Below are positions 54,895 to 64,000 of a stretch of 64,000 nucleotides of DNA, piece by piece. Position numbers and translations under genes: made by a program. Numbering within the stretch: the first letter of the stretch is position 1; the number at the start of each line of letters is the position of its first letter. The notes under the pieces are model-generated. The model searched no databases, was not told where the DNA came from, and saw only the letters and a program-made list of their open reading frames with translations. The DNA lies in contig CM064867.1 of assembly GCA_032719365.1 (NCBI GenBank), forward strand, positions 58,034,601 through 58,098,600, given 5' to 3'. This DNA comes from Prinsepia uniflora. Taxonomy: Eukaryota > Streptophyta > Magnoliopsida > Rosales > Rosaceae.

Positions 54895-55786
54895 GTCAAT
54901 TTTGACATAAACTTGAAGGACCCAAAGATTAAAAAATATGTCAATGATCTCATGGCTAGGAGGTTTAAAGACTTCAAGCACGAATTGAACAAGTACTATA
55001 AGCTTTTCCAACAAGGGCTGAAGCATTAACTAATCCTCCATTGGAGATGGTACAAAGGGATGGCGAACACCAGTGGCTGTTTTTGTTTGACCATTTTCAG
55101 TCACCGGGGTTTATGGTAGTCTTATTAGTTTGTATGTATTATATAGGAAAGTTCTCTCTTAATTGTAACAACCCGTCCCGAGAGCCGGGATTGGGTCTTG
55201 ACGTCGAGGCAGAGTCCGAGGCATAGAAGTGACGTGAGGGATTCCCGAAATAGTTCAAAGTCTTCCGTGTGCGTGTACATTATTGGTTTCTAGTCCTTTG
55301 TATTTTCATACTATTCTCTGTAAACGATAACGTCGGCATATTTTGTTTAATTACTCCTGCGTCTGACTGGATTTGAGTGAGTTTTACTTAGGTGTTGTGT
55401 CGGGGAGTCAGACGGGAGCGGGATTGACCTCGGGTTTCGGGGTGAAACCGGGGTGGGTCCTGACATTAATACTAATGAACTCATTAGTCATGCAACTATT
55501 CAGAAAGCAACTATGGCCAATACATTGAACCGAGGTCATAAGGGGATAGAGCATCATGCTGGTTCAAAATCATTCGCACATAGAGCAATGGAGTGTGCAG
55601 CGATAATATAGTAGTTTTATACGAAACATATTATATTGTTATAACTTATATAGTACATTTAATTTATTTTAAATGATGTTATATCACATTAGGAAGGTTC
55701 AAAATTTGTGGAGATAGACACTTATAGAAAAGCATATTTCGGGAAAGCCAAGCAATGGAGCAATGACAAGGCCAAAGCTAAATATG
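54895..55786 (+). pseudogene. En/Spm-type transposase (transposase_24-like), 5' exons
   Basis: After acceptor GTAG the frame reads VNFDINLKDPKIKKYVNDLM, then ARRFKDFKHELNKYYKLF and a stop. A shifted frame gives NPPLEMVQRDGEHQW. Beyond the 55164-55465 insertion come GHKGIEHHAGSKSFAHRAME and, in a next exon (55692-55786, donor AT/GTAAGT), FVEIDTYRKAYFGKAKQWSN. These are in the order of the plant Ptta/En/Spm transposase family. A stop, a frameshift and two insertions disable it. Confidence 0.75.
55164..55465 (+). mobile_element. Solo LTR, 302 bp, in the transposase exon
   Basis: It runs from TGTAACAACCCGTCCCG to GGGTGGGTCCTGACA with TTAAT at 55159-55163 and 55466-55470. The terminal words match the LTRs of groups A to C, but the body is much shorter and lacks the cassette. 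It is a TRIM-sized LTR or an internally deleted one. Confidence 0.85.
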
Positions 55787-56484
55787 TAAGTATTTCTTTA
55801 ATATTTTTTGGGTAAAACTTAGTACACTTGATGGCATTTTGTTTCAAGGAATGTTGCCTTCTAGTTATACTTAGTACTATATTTAGAAGATAAATGAAAC
55901 AAGAAGATAAATGGAACTGATTTTGCTTAGGTGAACTTAGCATACATCAAAATTTTGGTAAAGATAAATTTCTAATTGATAAGTGTTAGCTGTGGTGCTT
56001 TGGAAGGGATAGTGTTAGCTGTTTCTAGTTAAGCATTAATTTATAAATGGTATTAGCCTTGGTCTAGATCTCCTCCAGTGATCACGAAGTGCCTGCGATG
56101 CACTTTTTTTATTTGAACTTTTTCAATCAAAGGTAGCATTCTTTGTTTAGAAGTACTTACTTGATGCATCATAACAATACCCTAGCTGAATGTGTGAAAC
56201 CTATTCATTATGAACACTTTCTCAAACCAAATTTGATGCTAATTAAATAAATTCTTTGACTTTCGACTCGTCCACAATTAGGACACCTATAGAAACTAGG
56301 GAAACTGATATTCCTAATCTTTTGTGTAACTCTGAGACAGCAGATTCCTCCAGTGGCCTTTAAGCAGGGAAACTTATATTCCTAATCTTTTTTGTAAGTA
56401 TTGACAGACAAGCAAATTCACCATGATTTCAGCAGAAAATTAAAGGCAACCAAAAGGTTTATTCATGATAAAATAGATGTAGAA
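55787..56484 (+). mobile_element. Intron-like part of the transposase gene
   Basis: It follows the GTAAGT donor and holds no other recognised gene. It is continuous with 62278 once the LTR element is removed. TAGAA at 56480-56484 is the left TSD. Confidence 0.5.
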
Positions 56485-59247
56485 TAACAGGACCCATCCC
56501 AATCCCCCCGAGATTAACGTGGGATGACCCTGCTCCCGTCTGACACGCAGTGTCAGACAAGGGATATTTCCGACCTTTGCCTTCCTGGGCTATCAGAGTA
56601 CGCCAGGATCCGGAGGAGGTATGTGATATCTCGATCTCTGCTATAGTCCGCATCCGATGTCAACCTGAAGGGTATTAAAAACAGAAAGACTATGAGTGGA
56701 CAAAAATAAAGAGTTTATAAAAACATATTTCATAAAGACCTTTATACCCTTCACTAAAAAGCATGCATGCATAGTAAAACCATTTCCAAATCACACATGT
56801 TTAACAACCACAATTAGGGTCTCAGCCCCAAGTTCCGTAAATCCAAGTCACAAGGGCTCCTGCCCAAAACCATTTATCATTATAAACACAGTTTCCCAAA
56901 CCACTTGAAAAATCATGTTTATCCATTATATTTCATATCCAAGAACCTGTCACGGTAAAATAGAGCTGCACGCGTGCTAACCGGGGTCTCAAACCCAAGT
57001 CTCTCCAGGGTCCACCCAAGTCAATGTCTGTAGATCAATGACCCTCCCTGGAGGTAACGAACCATGCCCATCCTGAGAGTAAGGAACCCAACTGGAGGGC
57101 GACTCCACTCAGTCAGTGCTCCGTGACTACTCCGGGGTCGACCCAGGCCAACGACCCTCCCCGGAGGAGATAATCATATATAAAGGATGGAATATGAAAA
57201 ACCTTTGAAATCATTCTTTAAATCTTTCCAGGATTCATTCCCGGCCCCTCATAAGCCGTCATAATCCATAAAATCCTTTCATAGGTTCATGCCGGTTCCC
57301 ATAAACCGTCATGACCCGTAAATCCATTTCAAGGGTTCATGCCGGTTCCCATAAACCTTCATGACTCGTAAAAACCATTTGTAACACATAGTTGGGCCCT
57401 AGGCCCGTATCCACATACAAACTGGACCTCCGGTCCGAATCGTAAACCAATTGGGCCTCCAACCCGATGCCGTAAATCAAATTGACCTCAAGTCCGAGAG
57501 TTCGTAATTCAAATGGGTCTCATACCCGAGTTTATCCTTTTCAAATCCAAAATCATTTCATGAAATCATAACCAAAACCATAAGAATGGAAAATCAGAGT
57601 AAAATCGGAAACCTCGATTTACGTGCAAGCACGTAAATCACCTCGAAATACGTGAAACCATACAATTCTCAACCATCCAAATCAACATCATTTAATCACA
57701 ATCATGATCCATATAAAACATTTATGCATGCATCACAGTTTAGAAATCAAGGTCCACTCACAGACCGTCCGAGCTGCCGCCTCGATTTGTGTGCCATAGG
57801 GTCTCCCGAGCCGATCACTGTCACCGGGACCCCCAAACCTGTCCAAATTTTATTAGAAGGCTACTAACTACTTAATTAACCTCCCATTGAAGCCCCGTAA
57901 TTTTCCCGAACTTTTAACTATTTTTAAACCGACCCTAAACCTTCGGACAGCACGAAACCTATTGAAACGATGTCCGATTGACGCGAGACCAGTCCCAAAA
58001 TCTTCGTTTTATCGAATAGAAGATTTCATATGTTGAACACTTCCCTAAATTATGTCCCACGCGCCCTCACGCGCTCCTAGAAAGTCCTAGGTACTATTCA
58101 TCATCACCTACATTTGAAAACCGGTTTGTTTCCTGGTTTTGGACCGGTCACTATGCTGAACCGGCGTGACCAGTTCAGCGTTCCTACTCCCTCAAATCTC
58201 GTCCGTTTTCTTCCATTTCAATTCCTAAATTCCTATTTTCAAGTTTCCTATCTAACCCAATCCCTAAACCTAAGAAAAACCGTCCAAAATCTATGGTTCA
58301 AGTTTGAACCTCACGGTTCATTTTTCCCAAAACCTTCCATGGCTTCCACAGCCGCCCAACCACCATACAAACCTTCATATTAAGTCCCTAGAAACCTAAC
58401 AATCACTTCCTAGGCACCCAAAAGTAACCATAATGCATAAATTGAAAAATGGGAAGGATTGGGCCTTACCGAGCACCCTCTCGGGTTCGTGGCTCCACCG
58501 CCCACGGCGGCGCCTTCCTGGGTCGGCCACCACATCCACGGTCTTCCTCTCACTCTCTGGTCCTCCCAGCTGGTAATGGGTTGAAGGTTGGATGGGTTTG
58601 GGTTGCACAGAGATGGAGAGAAAGGGTGAGATCGGGTAAAATGTTTTGTGTTTTTGAATGGAAGAAAGAATGATCGATGCATGTATGTGAAGGAATGTCC
58701 AGTGGAAGGGTGACACTTGTCACTCATCCATTGGACATCCATTAAATATCTGGGCCCCACTAAAGTCCAAAATTTAACCCGTTTCGTAATTCGTGCAATA
58801 GTGCATTTGAACTTCCGTGAACCGTAACTTTGCCGTCAAACGTCCGAATTTGACGTGCCGCCTGCCTATGGATTCGAATCGTCCTTATCTACGTAATGGT
58901 CCTTGGCCCTCGGCCATCGGACATCCCGGTCAAAAAGTCAACATTTGACCCCTTTTAACCAAAATTACTAAAATGCCCCTAAACTTCCGAACGTCATAAC
59001 TTCTTCCCCGAATGTCGGAATTGAACGTGCCACCTGTCTATGAACTCGTGACGTCACGAACTATGTCACGGTCATCAGTCAAAGTCCATTTGATCGCCCG
59101 AGTGAAAAGTCAACGTTTTGCCCATGACTAGGGGCAAAACGGTCACTTTGCATCGTTCGTCCGATTTTGCCCAACTAATCATGGATTAACCTCACTAATC
59201 GTGATTAGTCACTAATCTAATCTAGGAATTTAGGACGGGTCGGTACA
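56485..59247 (-). repeat. 3' LTR of the 56485-62272 element
   Basis: It is 2,763 bp. The cassette boundaries are CTATGAGTGGAC (56690-56701) and GTCCACTCACAG (57752-57763), and the acceptor complement CCTGAAGGG is at 56664-56672. Hairpin words GGGC-TCCT-GCCC and GGTTCATGCCGGTTCCC recur. Its end is CGGTACA with one change from CGTTACA. Confidence 0.85.
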
Positions 59248-61809
59248 ACCTTCCCTCCTTAATTAATTTGTCCTCGAAATTCCAACCGACCTAATTCCAA
59301 CCGTTCTTCCCTCCTTAATTAGTTTCGTTCTTGAAACTCCACTATCCTGATTCCACATCCACCTTGTGGAAATAATTCGACCTCACGACACGTGCATACT
59401 CGTACACCAACTAACCAGAACAATACTCGTCTGCACAAGACGTACCACTAACGCTCACCTCACATTGACTACCCTCGACCACGTCGAATAACGGTTGTCA
59501 TAAGTCCCGAATTGACACTACTTGTCAAATCTACCATGTCGTTGACACAAATAACTAGACGGTTCCTTTCTCAATCACTAACATAACCTAACGTCTGCTC
59601 CCACAGGGAGTCACCAGACCTCGCTCGTCGATCCACGCTGACACCTTCGACAAACTGTCACCACTTGACAGCCGTCAGTCGAAAACTGACACTATACCCA
59701 CTTGTGGTTACACTAACCACCAACATACTCATCCTGTGTATACGTATACCAACATCTAACTCGACATGCGTGTAACTGGACCCCTCAGAAATACTATAAC
59801 CCAATGCACAGTATCCAATGTCCTGTCCACGTCCTCAACTAATCCAATGGTATCAGAACCAATCCGACTACCAACACGCTCACCAACGTACTACCGGTAT
59901 AACCTATATACCGTCACCTGACACAACAAGTACACCCAGTATCGTACCTTGAACAACGTACAAAGTACGTACATCTACCCATCAATCAGCCTACAACTAT
60001 CCAAGTCGTAGTCAATCACGTTTCAATTATGGAGTTCACTTGTCCAATCCAGCATTAGACAAATCGAAACTCCAACCCATCATCAATTTCCAAATCTGAA
60101 ACTGAATCCGCAATTTCGTAAGAAAGCCCTGATCCAAACCCAGAAATCATATCCATAATCATGTCCAAATTCGAATCCGAAATTATTATTCCGTAAGCTA
60201 GCATTTGGAATAACCATTCCGAACCCAAATCCATAAAAGGAAATCCACAGTCAAGCTCTAGAATCAAATCTTGAATCGTCACCCAGAATCCGATTCCAAA
60301 ACCCAAATCCATAAATCCTCTTTCAAGTTCCAAAATCAAATCCTGAATCGTCGTAGAAATCTGATTCCAAAACTCGAAATATCGTTCACGTCTTTCGAGA
60401 CATATCAAAACCGAACATATCAGTTATCTGCTCAACCGATTACCATAGTACAATCGATTGACTTCATAGGGAAGTTAATCCCAATATCCACACATCTAAA
60501 CAGACCAGTCAACGACGGGACACACCGAGACTATGGGTTCTCATTGATTACCTCGTATCAATCCTTTTCCTTCCACCTAGGAAAAATCAAGAATGACACA
60601 TGACAATGAAGCCAAAATTCATCCTACGTGAATGCGAACAAAACTCGCTGTGTTCACCACGTCACGTAATCCAGCATCATCTACCACCAAGGAGAAAATG
60701 AGAAATCTCAGTCACCTAACTTCTATATACTCATTATCAATGCAGAAAACCCGCATTCCACTCGTCACCTCAATCGCAACCTCTCGCAATTCCGAAGTTC
60801 CAACAAGATTGGAAACAACATACCTGGACATCAACCACGTGTCCCCTAACCAATTTAACTCTATCTGAGATCCTCTCTGGGACCACAGATACCAAACATA
60901 TGCCCATCATGACGAATGTGACTCAACGTCATCACAATCACCGACATCAGCACCAGCGCTAGTACCAGCACCAACGCACTATCACCAGCACGAAAGCATC
61001 AACATCAGCATCTAGTGTGCGAAACAGACAACCCTGGATCTTCGCTCCTACCGAACGACGATCGCGTACCTCTGCTCGAATAGGAGAAACTCTGCCTCTC
61101 CCGTACCCAACAGCTCTAGGTACAGTCACCTCGATAACTCGTTATGGAAAAAGGAAACGTCCCCTGAACTTCCCCGATTCCCAACAACCATAACTACAAC
61201 CACTCTCGGTAGTAGTGCCTGCCACAACTCGTGCAGACCTAACCACCAGATATAGCGATCTAAACTCCGCATCCAACGGAATCCATCGACCGTACCAACT
61301 ACTCCGTATCCCCGCTCCGGGATTTCATCGACAAGTACCAACCCTGATAACTTGTCCAACCAATCACTAACCAGTCGTAACTCGACTCAACCAATGTCGT
61401 CTACCAGGTCGCCCATGACCTTAGTTGCACCAACAACCCATCACAACTAAGTAGTACGACAACCAACTAAGTCAAACTGATAAGTACAATCTCGACTACG
61501 GAGCTCAGTCCCATCACTAAAGCTGACATGGCTAGACCGACTAACGAATCCAAATTCGAATAGTCGTCAAAGTCAACCCACTCGCCAACTCACCTTTCCG
61601 AACCATACACCTAAGGTAGGATTCCACAATCACGCCCTAGGGTCACTCTGAACCCAACTGCTACCAACCGCAGTACACTCCACGAATTGACCGACTACGC
61701 GGTATGGACATCGTAAAGACGTCAATCCAACTAGGATTCCTCGAATCTGGCTGCTCACAGCAGTAAATCCATCTAACTCAACCAAATCCGATCATCGGGT
61801 GGTCACAAT
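59248..61809 (-). mobile_element. Non-coding interior of the 56485-62272 element
   Basis: It matches 6343 to about 9215 in the 8.9-kb element, with several deletions (for example around 60490). No gag or pol motif. It jumps into LTR sequence at about 61810 before reaching the PBS. Confidence 0.8.
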
Positions 61810-62166
61810 TCCAAATCTGAATTCGACGTGCTGCCTGCCTATGGATTCGTATCGTCCTTATCTACGTAATGGTCCTTGGCCCTCGGCCATCGGACATCCC
61901 GGTCAAAAAGTCAACATTTGACCCCTTTTAACCAAAATTACTAAAATGCCCCTAAACTTCCGAACGTCATAACTTCTTCCCCCGAATGTCGGAATTGAAC
62001 GTGCCACCTGTCTATGAACTTGTGACGTCACGAACTACGTCACAGTCATCGGTCAAAGTCCATTTGATCGCCCGAATGAAAAGTCAACGTTTTGCCCACG
62101 ATCAGGGGCAAAACGGTCATTTTGCATCGTTCGTCCAATTTTGCCCAACTAATCACGGATTAACCT

Positions 62167-62234
62167 CACTAATCTTGATTTGTCACTAATCGTGATTAGT
62201 CACTAATCTTGATTTGTCACTAATCGTGATTAGT
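62167..62234. repeat. Perfect 34-bp tandem duplication in the LTR end
   Basis: The unit CACTAATCTTGATTTGTCAC followed by TAATCGTGATTAGT occurs twice in tandem near the U3 edge of the truncated LTR. It is absent from the element's other LTR. Confidence 0.92.
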
Positions 62235-62479
62235 CACTAATCTAATCTAGGAATTTGGGACGGGTCGTTACATAGAAAGTTGGATTTAATTAGTGCCATT
62301 TGTACTAATACCGAAAAATCCATGCATGGGAATAACAATAGGATTGTAAAAATAACTTTTATTGCTAACATGTTTTTTGATTGTATAAACTTGGTTAGAA
62401 CATTATTTCACTTATATAAACTTGGTTATATGATTGTATATTGCATATAACATGTTTTTTATGTTGGTTTTATTTGAAG

Positions 62480-62907
62480 GATGAGATGATAGCAAAAAAG
62501 AATGAATCTCCAGGAGGTAGCAAAAGAATATCCCGAGGATACTCCATTGGATGTGATATCTATAGATGATCCTAATGTTGGCCTTAATATTTTGATGGAT
62601 GTACTTGGAAAGAAGCCAGGAACACAGATACGTGGTATGGAATACAGACGTGTTCGTGAGATTGGAAGCTCTTAATCGTCAACAACTACTCACCACTTGA
62701 AAACGGAGGTTGACAATTTGAAGGATGAGTTGACAATTGCAAAGGCATCTCAAGAGGCAGCTAACGAGAAACTTGCACATATGCAGTTGTATCTCCAACA
62801 ACTAGTACAAAATATGTCAAGAATCCCTTGTTTGAAGCATCAACGGTTGATTTTGAAGTACCTTCGACTGATGAACATGGTGAGAATGATGGTCAAAGCT
62901 CCCTAGG
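62480..62907 (+). pseudogene. En/Spm-type transposase, 3' exons
   Basis: The plus-strand reading VAKEYPEDTPLDVISIDDPN is followed by LMDVLGKKPGTQIRGMEYRR, like the conserved GxxxGyxRG end of the Ptta/En/Spm transposase. An open frame at 62697-62906 then gives a coiled-coil-like MKTEVDNLKDELTIAKASQE. A stop lies between the two. With 54895-55786 this forms one gene broken by the 56485-62272 element. Confidence 0.7.
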
Positions 62908-63119
62908 ATAGTCCTTTTTCCATGCTTATGTAGAACATAGTTTAACATTTAGAAACTTAGCTACTACGTACTTTTTTTTATGCTATGTTATTAATTTATA
63001 TAAATATTACTTTTTCAATAATTGTTATGACTTTCCATAAATCAGGTACTATTATTGCATTTAAAAGTCGAAATCCTTGTAATATATAGTTGATGTGTAT
63101 TTTTGTTATGAGATAAACC
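62908..63119 (+). other. Transposase 3' flank
   Basis: AT-rich sequence after the last codons, probably the untranslated 3' end. Nothing else seen. Confidence 0.4.
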
Positions 63120-63702
63120 TTAGACGAGAAAGATGTTTGCCATAATAGAACATCTCTTGTGACCAATCTACTTTTTCAGGATAAAGCATCTATTGCGACA
63201 AATAGAATTTGTTGTCATAGAAGTTTTATCGCAACAAATGTATTTCTCGCTATAGATACTTTATCGCGCCAAATGAGATTTGTCGTGACAGACCACTTAT
63301 CGCGACAAAGATGTTGGCCGGCATATGGCTTCTACGTGTTTGTGGATTTCCTATTGTGACAAACATATTTGTCATGATAGATGTGCTATGGTGGTAAATA
63401 TGTTTTGCCAGGATATAATAGTTAAGGTGACAAATCCATTTGCCGAGAGAGAATTGTGTTCCTGGCGAATTAGGCTTCGCCGTGGAAGATGTATGCAGAC
63501 AAATAGTTTGTTGCGGAAGGTTTGCCGCGAAAGAAATTCTTAGGCGGCAAATGTTGAAAATTTTTCATGACAGATCTTTGCTGGTGAGCTTTTACTGTTA
63601 AAGCTCGCGACAAATATTTTCGCCTCAAAAGACTTTAGCAAGCAAAGTTTGGCTTTTCGTGACAAATATTGTTTGTCACCAAAGGCATATTTTTTACTAG
63701 TG
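63120..63702. mobile_element. CACTA 3' subterminal repeats and terminus
   Basis: Many copies of GCGACAAAT and ATTTGTCGCGA-like words in both orientations lead to TTTTTTACTAGTG at 63690-63702, the complement of CACTAGTAAAAAA. This is a clear CACTA end, and it closes the element that carries the transposase at 54895-62907. Short open frames here are chance frames. Confidence 0.75.
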
Positions 63703-64000
63703 TGGGCTTCTTTTTGCAACATAATTGAAGAAATACGCTTTTTTATTTGCAAGTTGATGCTAAATCTAGGTAACAAAGTCAGAGTGGGAGATTGCTAAAT
63801 ACTCAGGAACATACGACTCACAATTCTTCTTGATAACTTGATAAGAAAATGTGCCTTTGAGCCTACAGATTCTGGTATGATTGTTTGGGTCGATAAGATA
63901 ATTAATGACTTGATTGGTACTTTGTATCAGAATTGCAAATATGATTAATGTAGTTTGGGGAAGTATTTATTAAACGAAGAATTGGTCTTGAGGAAACAAG
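63703..64000. other. Unassigned flank
   Basis: Mixed sequence with a short plus-strand reading containing TDSGMIVWVDKIINDLIGTL. I do not recognise it. It may be older flanking sequence outside the CACTA element. Confidence 0.3.

Larger units (their letters stand above)
56485..62272 (-). mobile_element. Group A LTR element with a truncated 5' LTR
   Basis: The left LTR is 56485-59247 and the non-coding interior 59248 to about 61809. The right LTR is represented only by its last 460 bases (about 61810-62272). TAGAA at 56480-56484 and 62273-62277 is the TSD, so the deletion of the PBS and most of the 5' LTR came after insertion or during reverse transcription. The first base pair of the element reads TA instead of TG. 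No coding capacity. Confidence 0.88.

Overview
This window is repeat-dense nuclear DNA from a flowering plant, most likely a eudicot. The evidence is plant-type Ty3/gypsy and Ty1/copia polyprotein remains, a Cassandra-type TRIM with 5S-rRNA-like boxes, CACTA (En/Spm) and hAT transposons, a caulimovirid-like zinc-knuckle relic, and exons of plant eIF5B. I see no intact host gene, tRNA, rRNA or CRISPR array. Almost every open frame is a remnant or a chance frame inside a transposable element, so the window reads as a nest of insertions. Many boundaries are fixed by target-site duplications (TSDs) that I could read directly.

Layout. 1-2439: gypsy-type LTR pieces, a reverse-transcriptase scrap and a Cassandra-type LTR. 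2440-16175: a minus-strand Ty3/gypsy element with a decayed pol. Its LTR was split by a complete 8.9-kb non-autonomous LTR element (3498-12382, TSD CCATG). 16176-17649: a 5'-truncated LTR. 17721-19920: a small hAT element (TSD AGGATGTA) split by a solo LTR (18078-19758, TSD TTTTG). 20068-28004: CACTA remains (transposase_24-like and TNP2-like), a truncated group B LTR and a Cassandra-type remnant. 28005-36307: a plus-strand non-autonomous element in LTR-internal-LTR-internal-LTR order. 36308-39600: an AT-rich unclassified block, a pararetrovirus-like fragment and a LINE fragment. 39601-43885: a minus-strand copia element carrying a small Cassandra-type insertion. 44890-54403: CACTA-like terminal repeats, another non-autonomous LTR element (45955-50375, TSD CCTTC), eIF5B exon remains and a hAT element. 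54895-63702: an En/Spm transposase gene broken by a 302-bp solo LTR and by a third non-autonomous LTR element (56485-62272, TSD TAGAA).

I use four group names. Group A has LTRs of about 2.6-2.9 kb and a non-coding interior (LARD-like). Group B has LTRs starting TGTGACGACCC. Group C is the gypsy group whose pol remains survive. The fourth is Cassandra-type. Groups A to C share LTR ends, a palindrome upstream of the polypurine tract (PPT) and a striking LTR interior. In group A that interior is a cassette of about 1.1 kb bounded by a 12-bp inverted repeat containing GTGAGT. It is followed by a conserved CCCTYCAG, looks like an intron, and is filled with arrays of short hairpins whose stems change in a compensatory way. 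This cassette is the strongest candidate here for undescribed structure. A second oddity is two insertions, from different families, in which both ends are U5 ends in inverted orientation although each has a 5-bp TSD.
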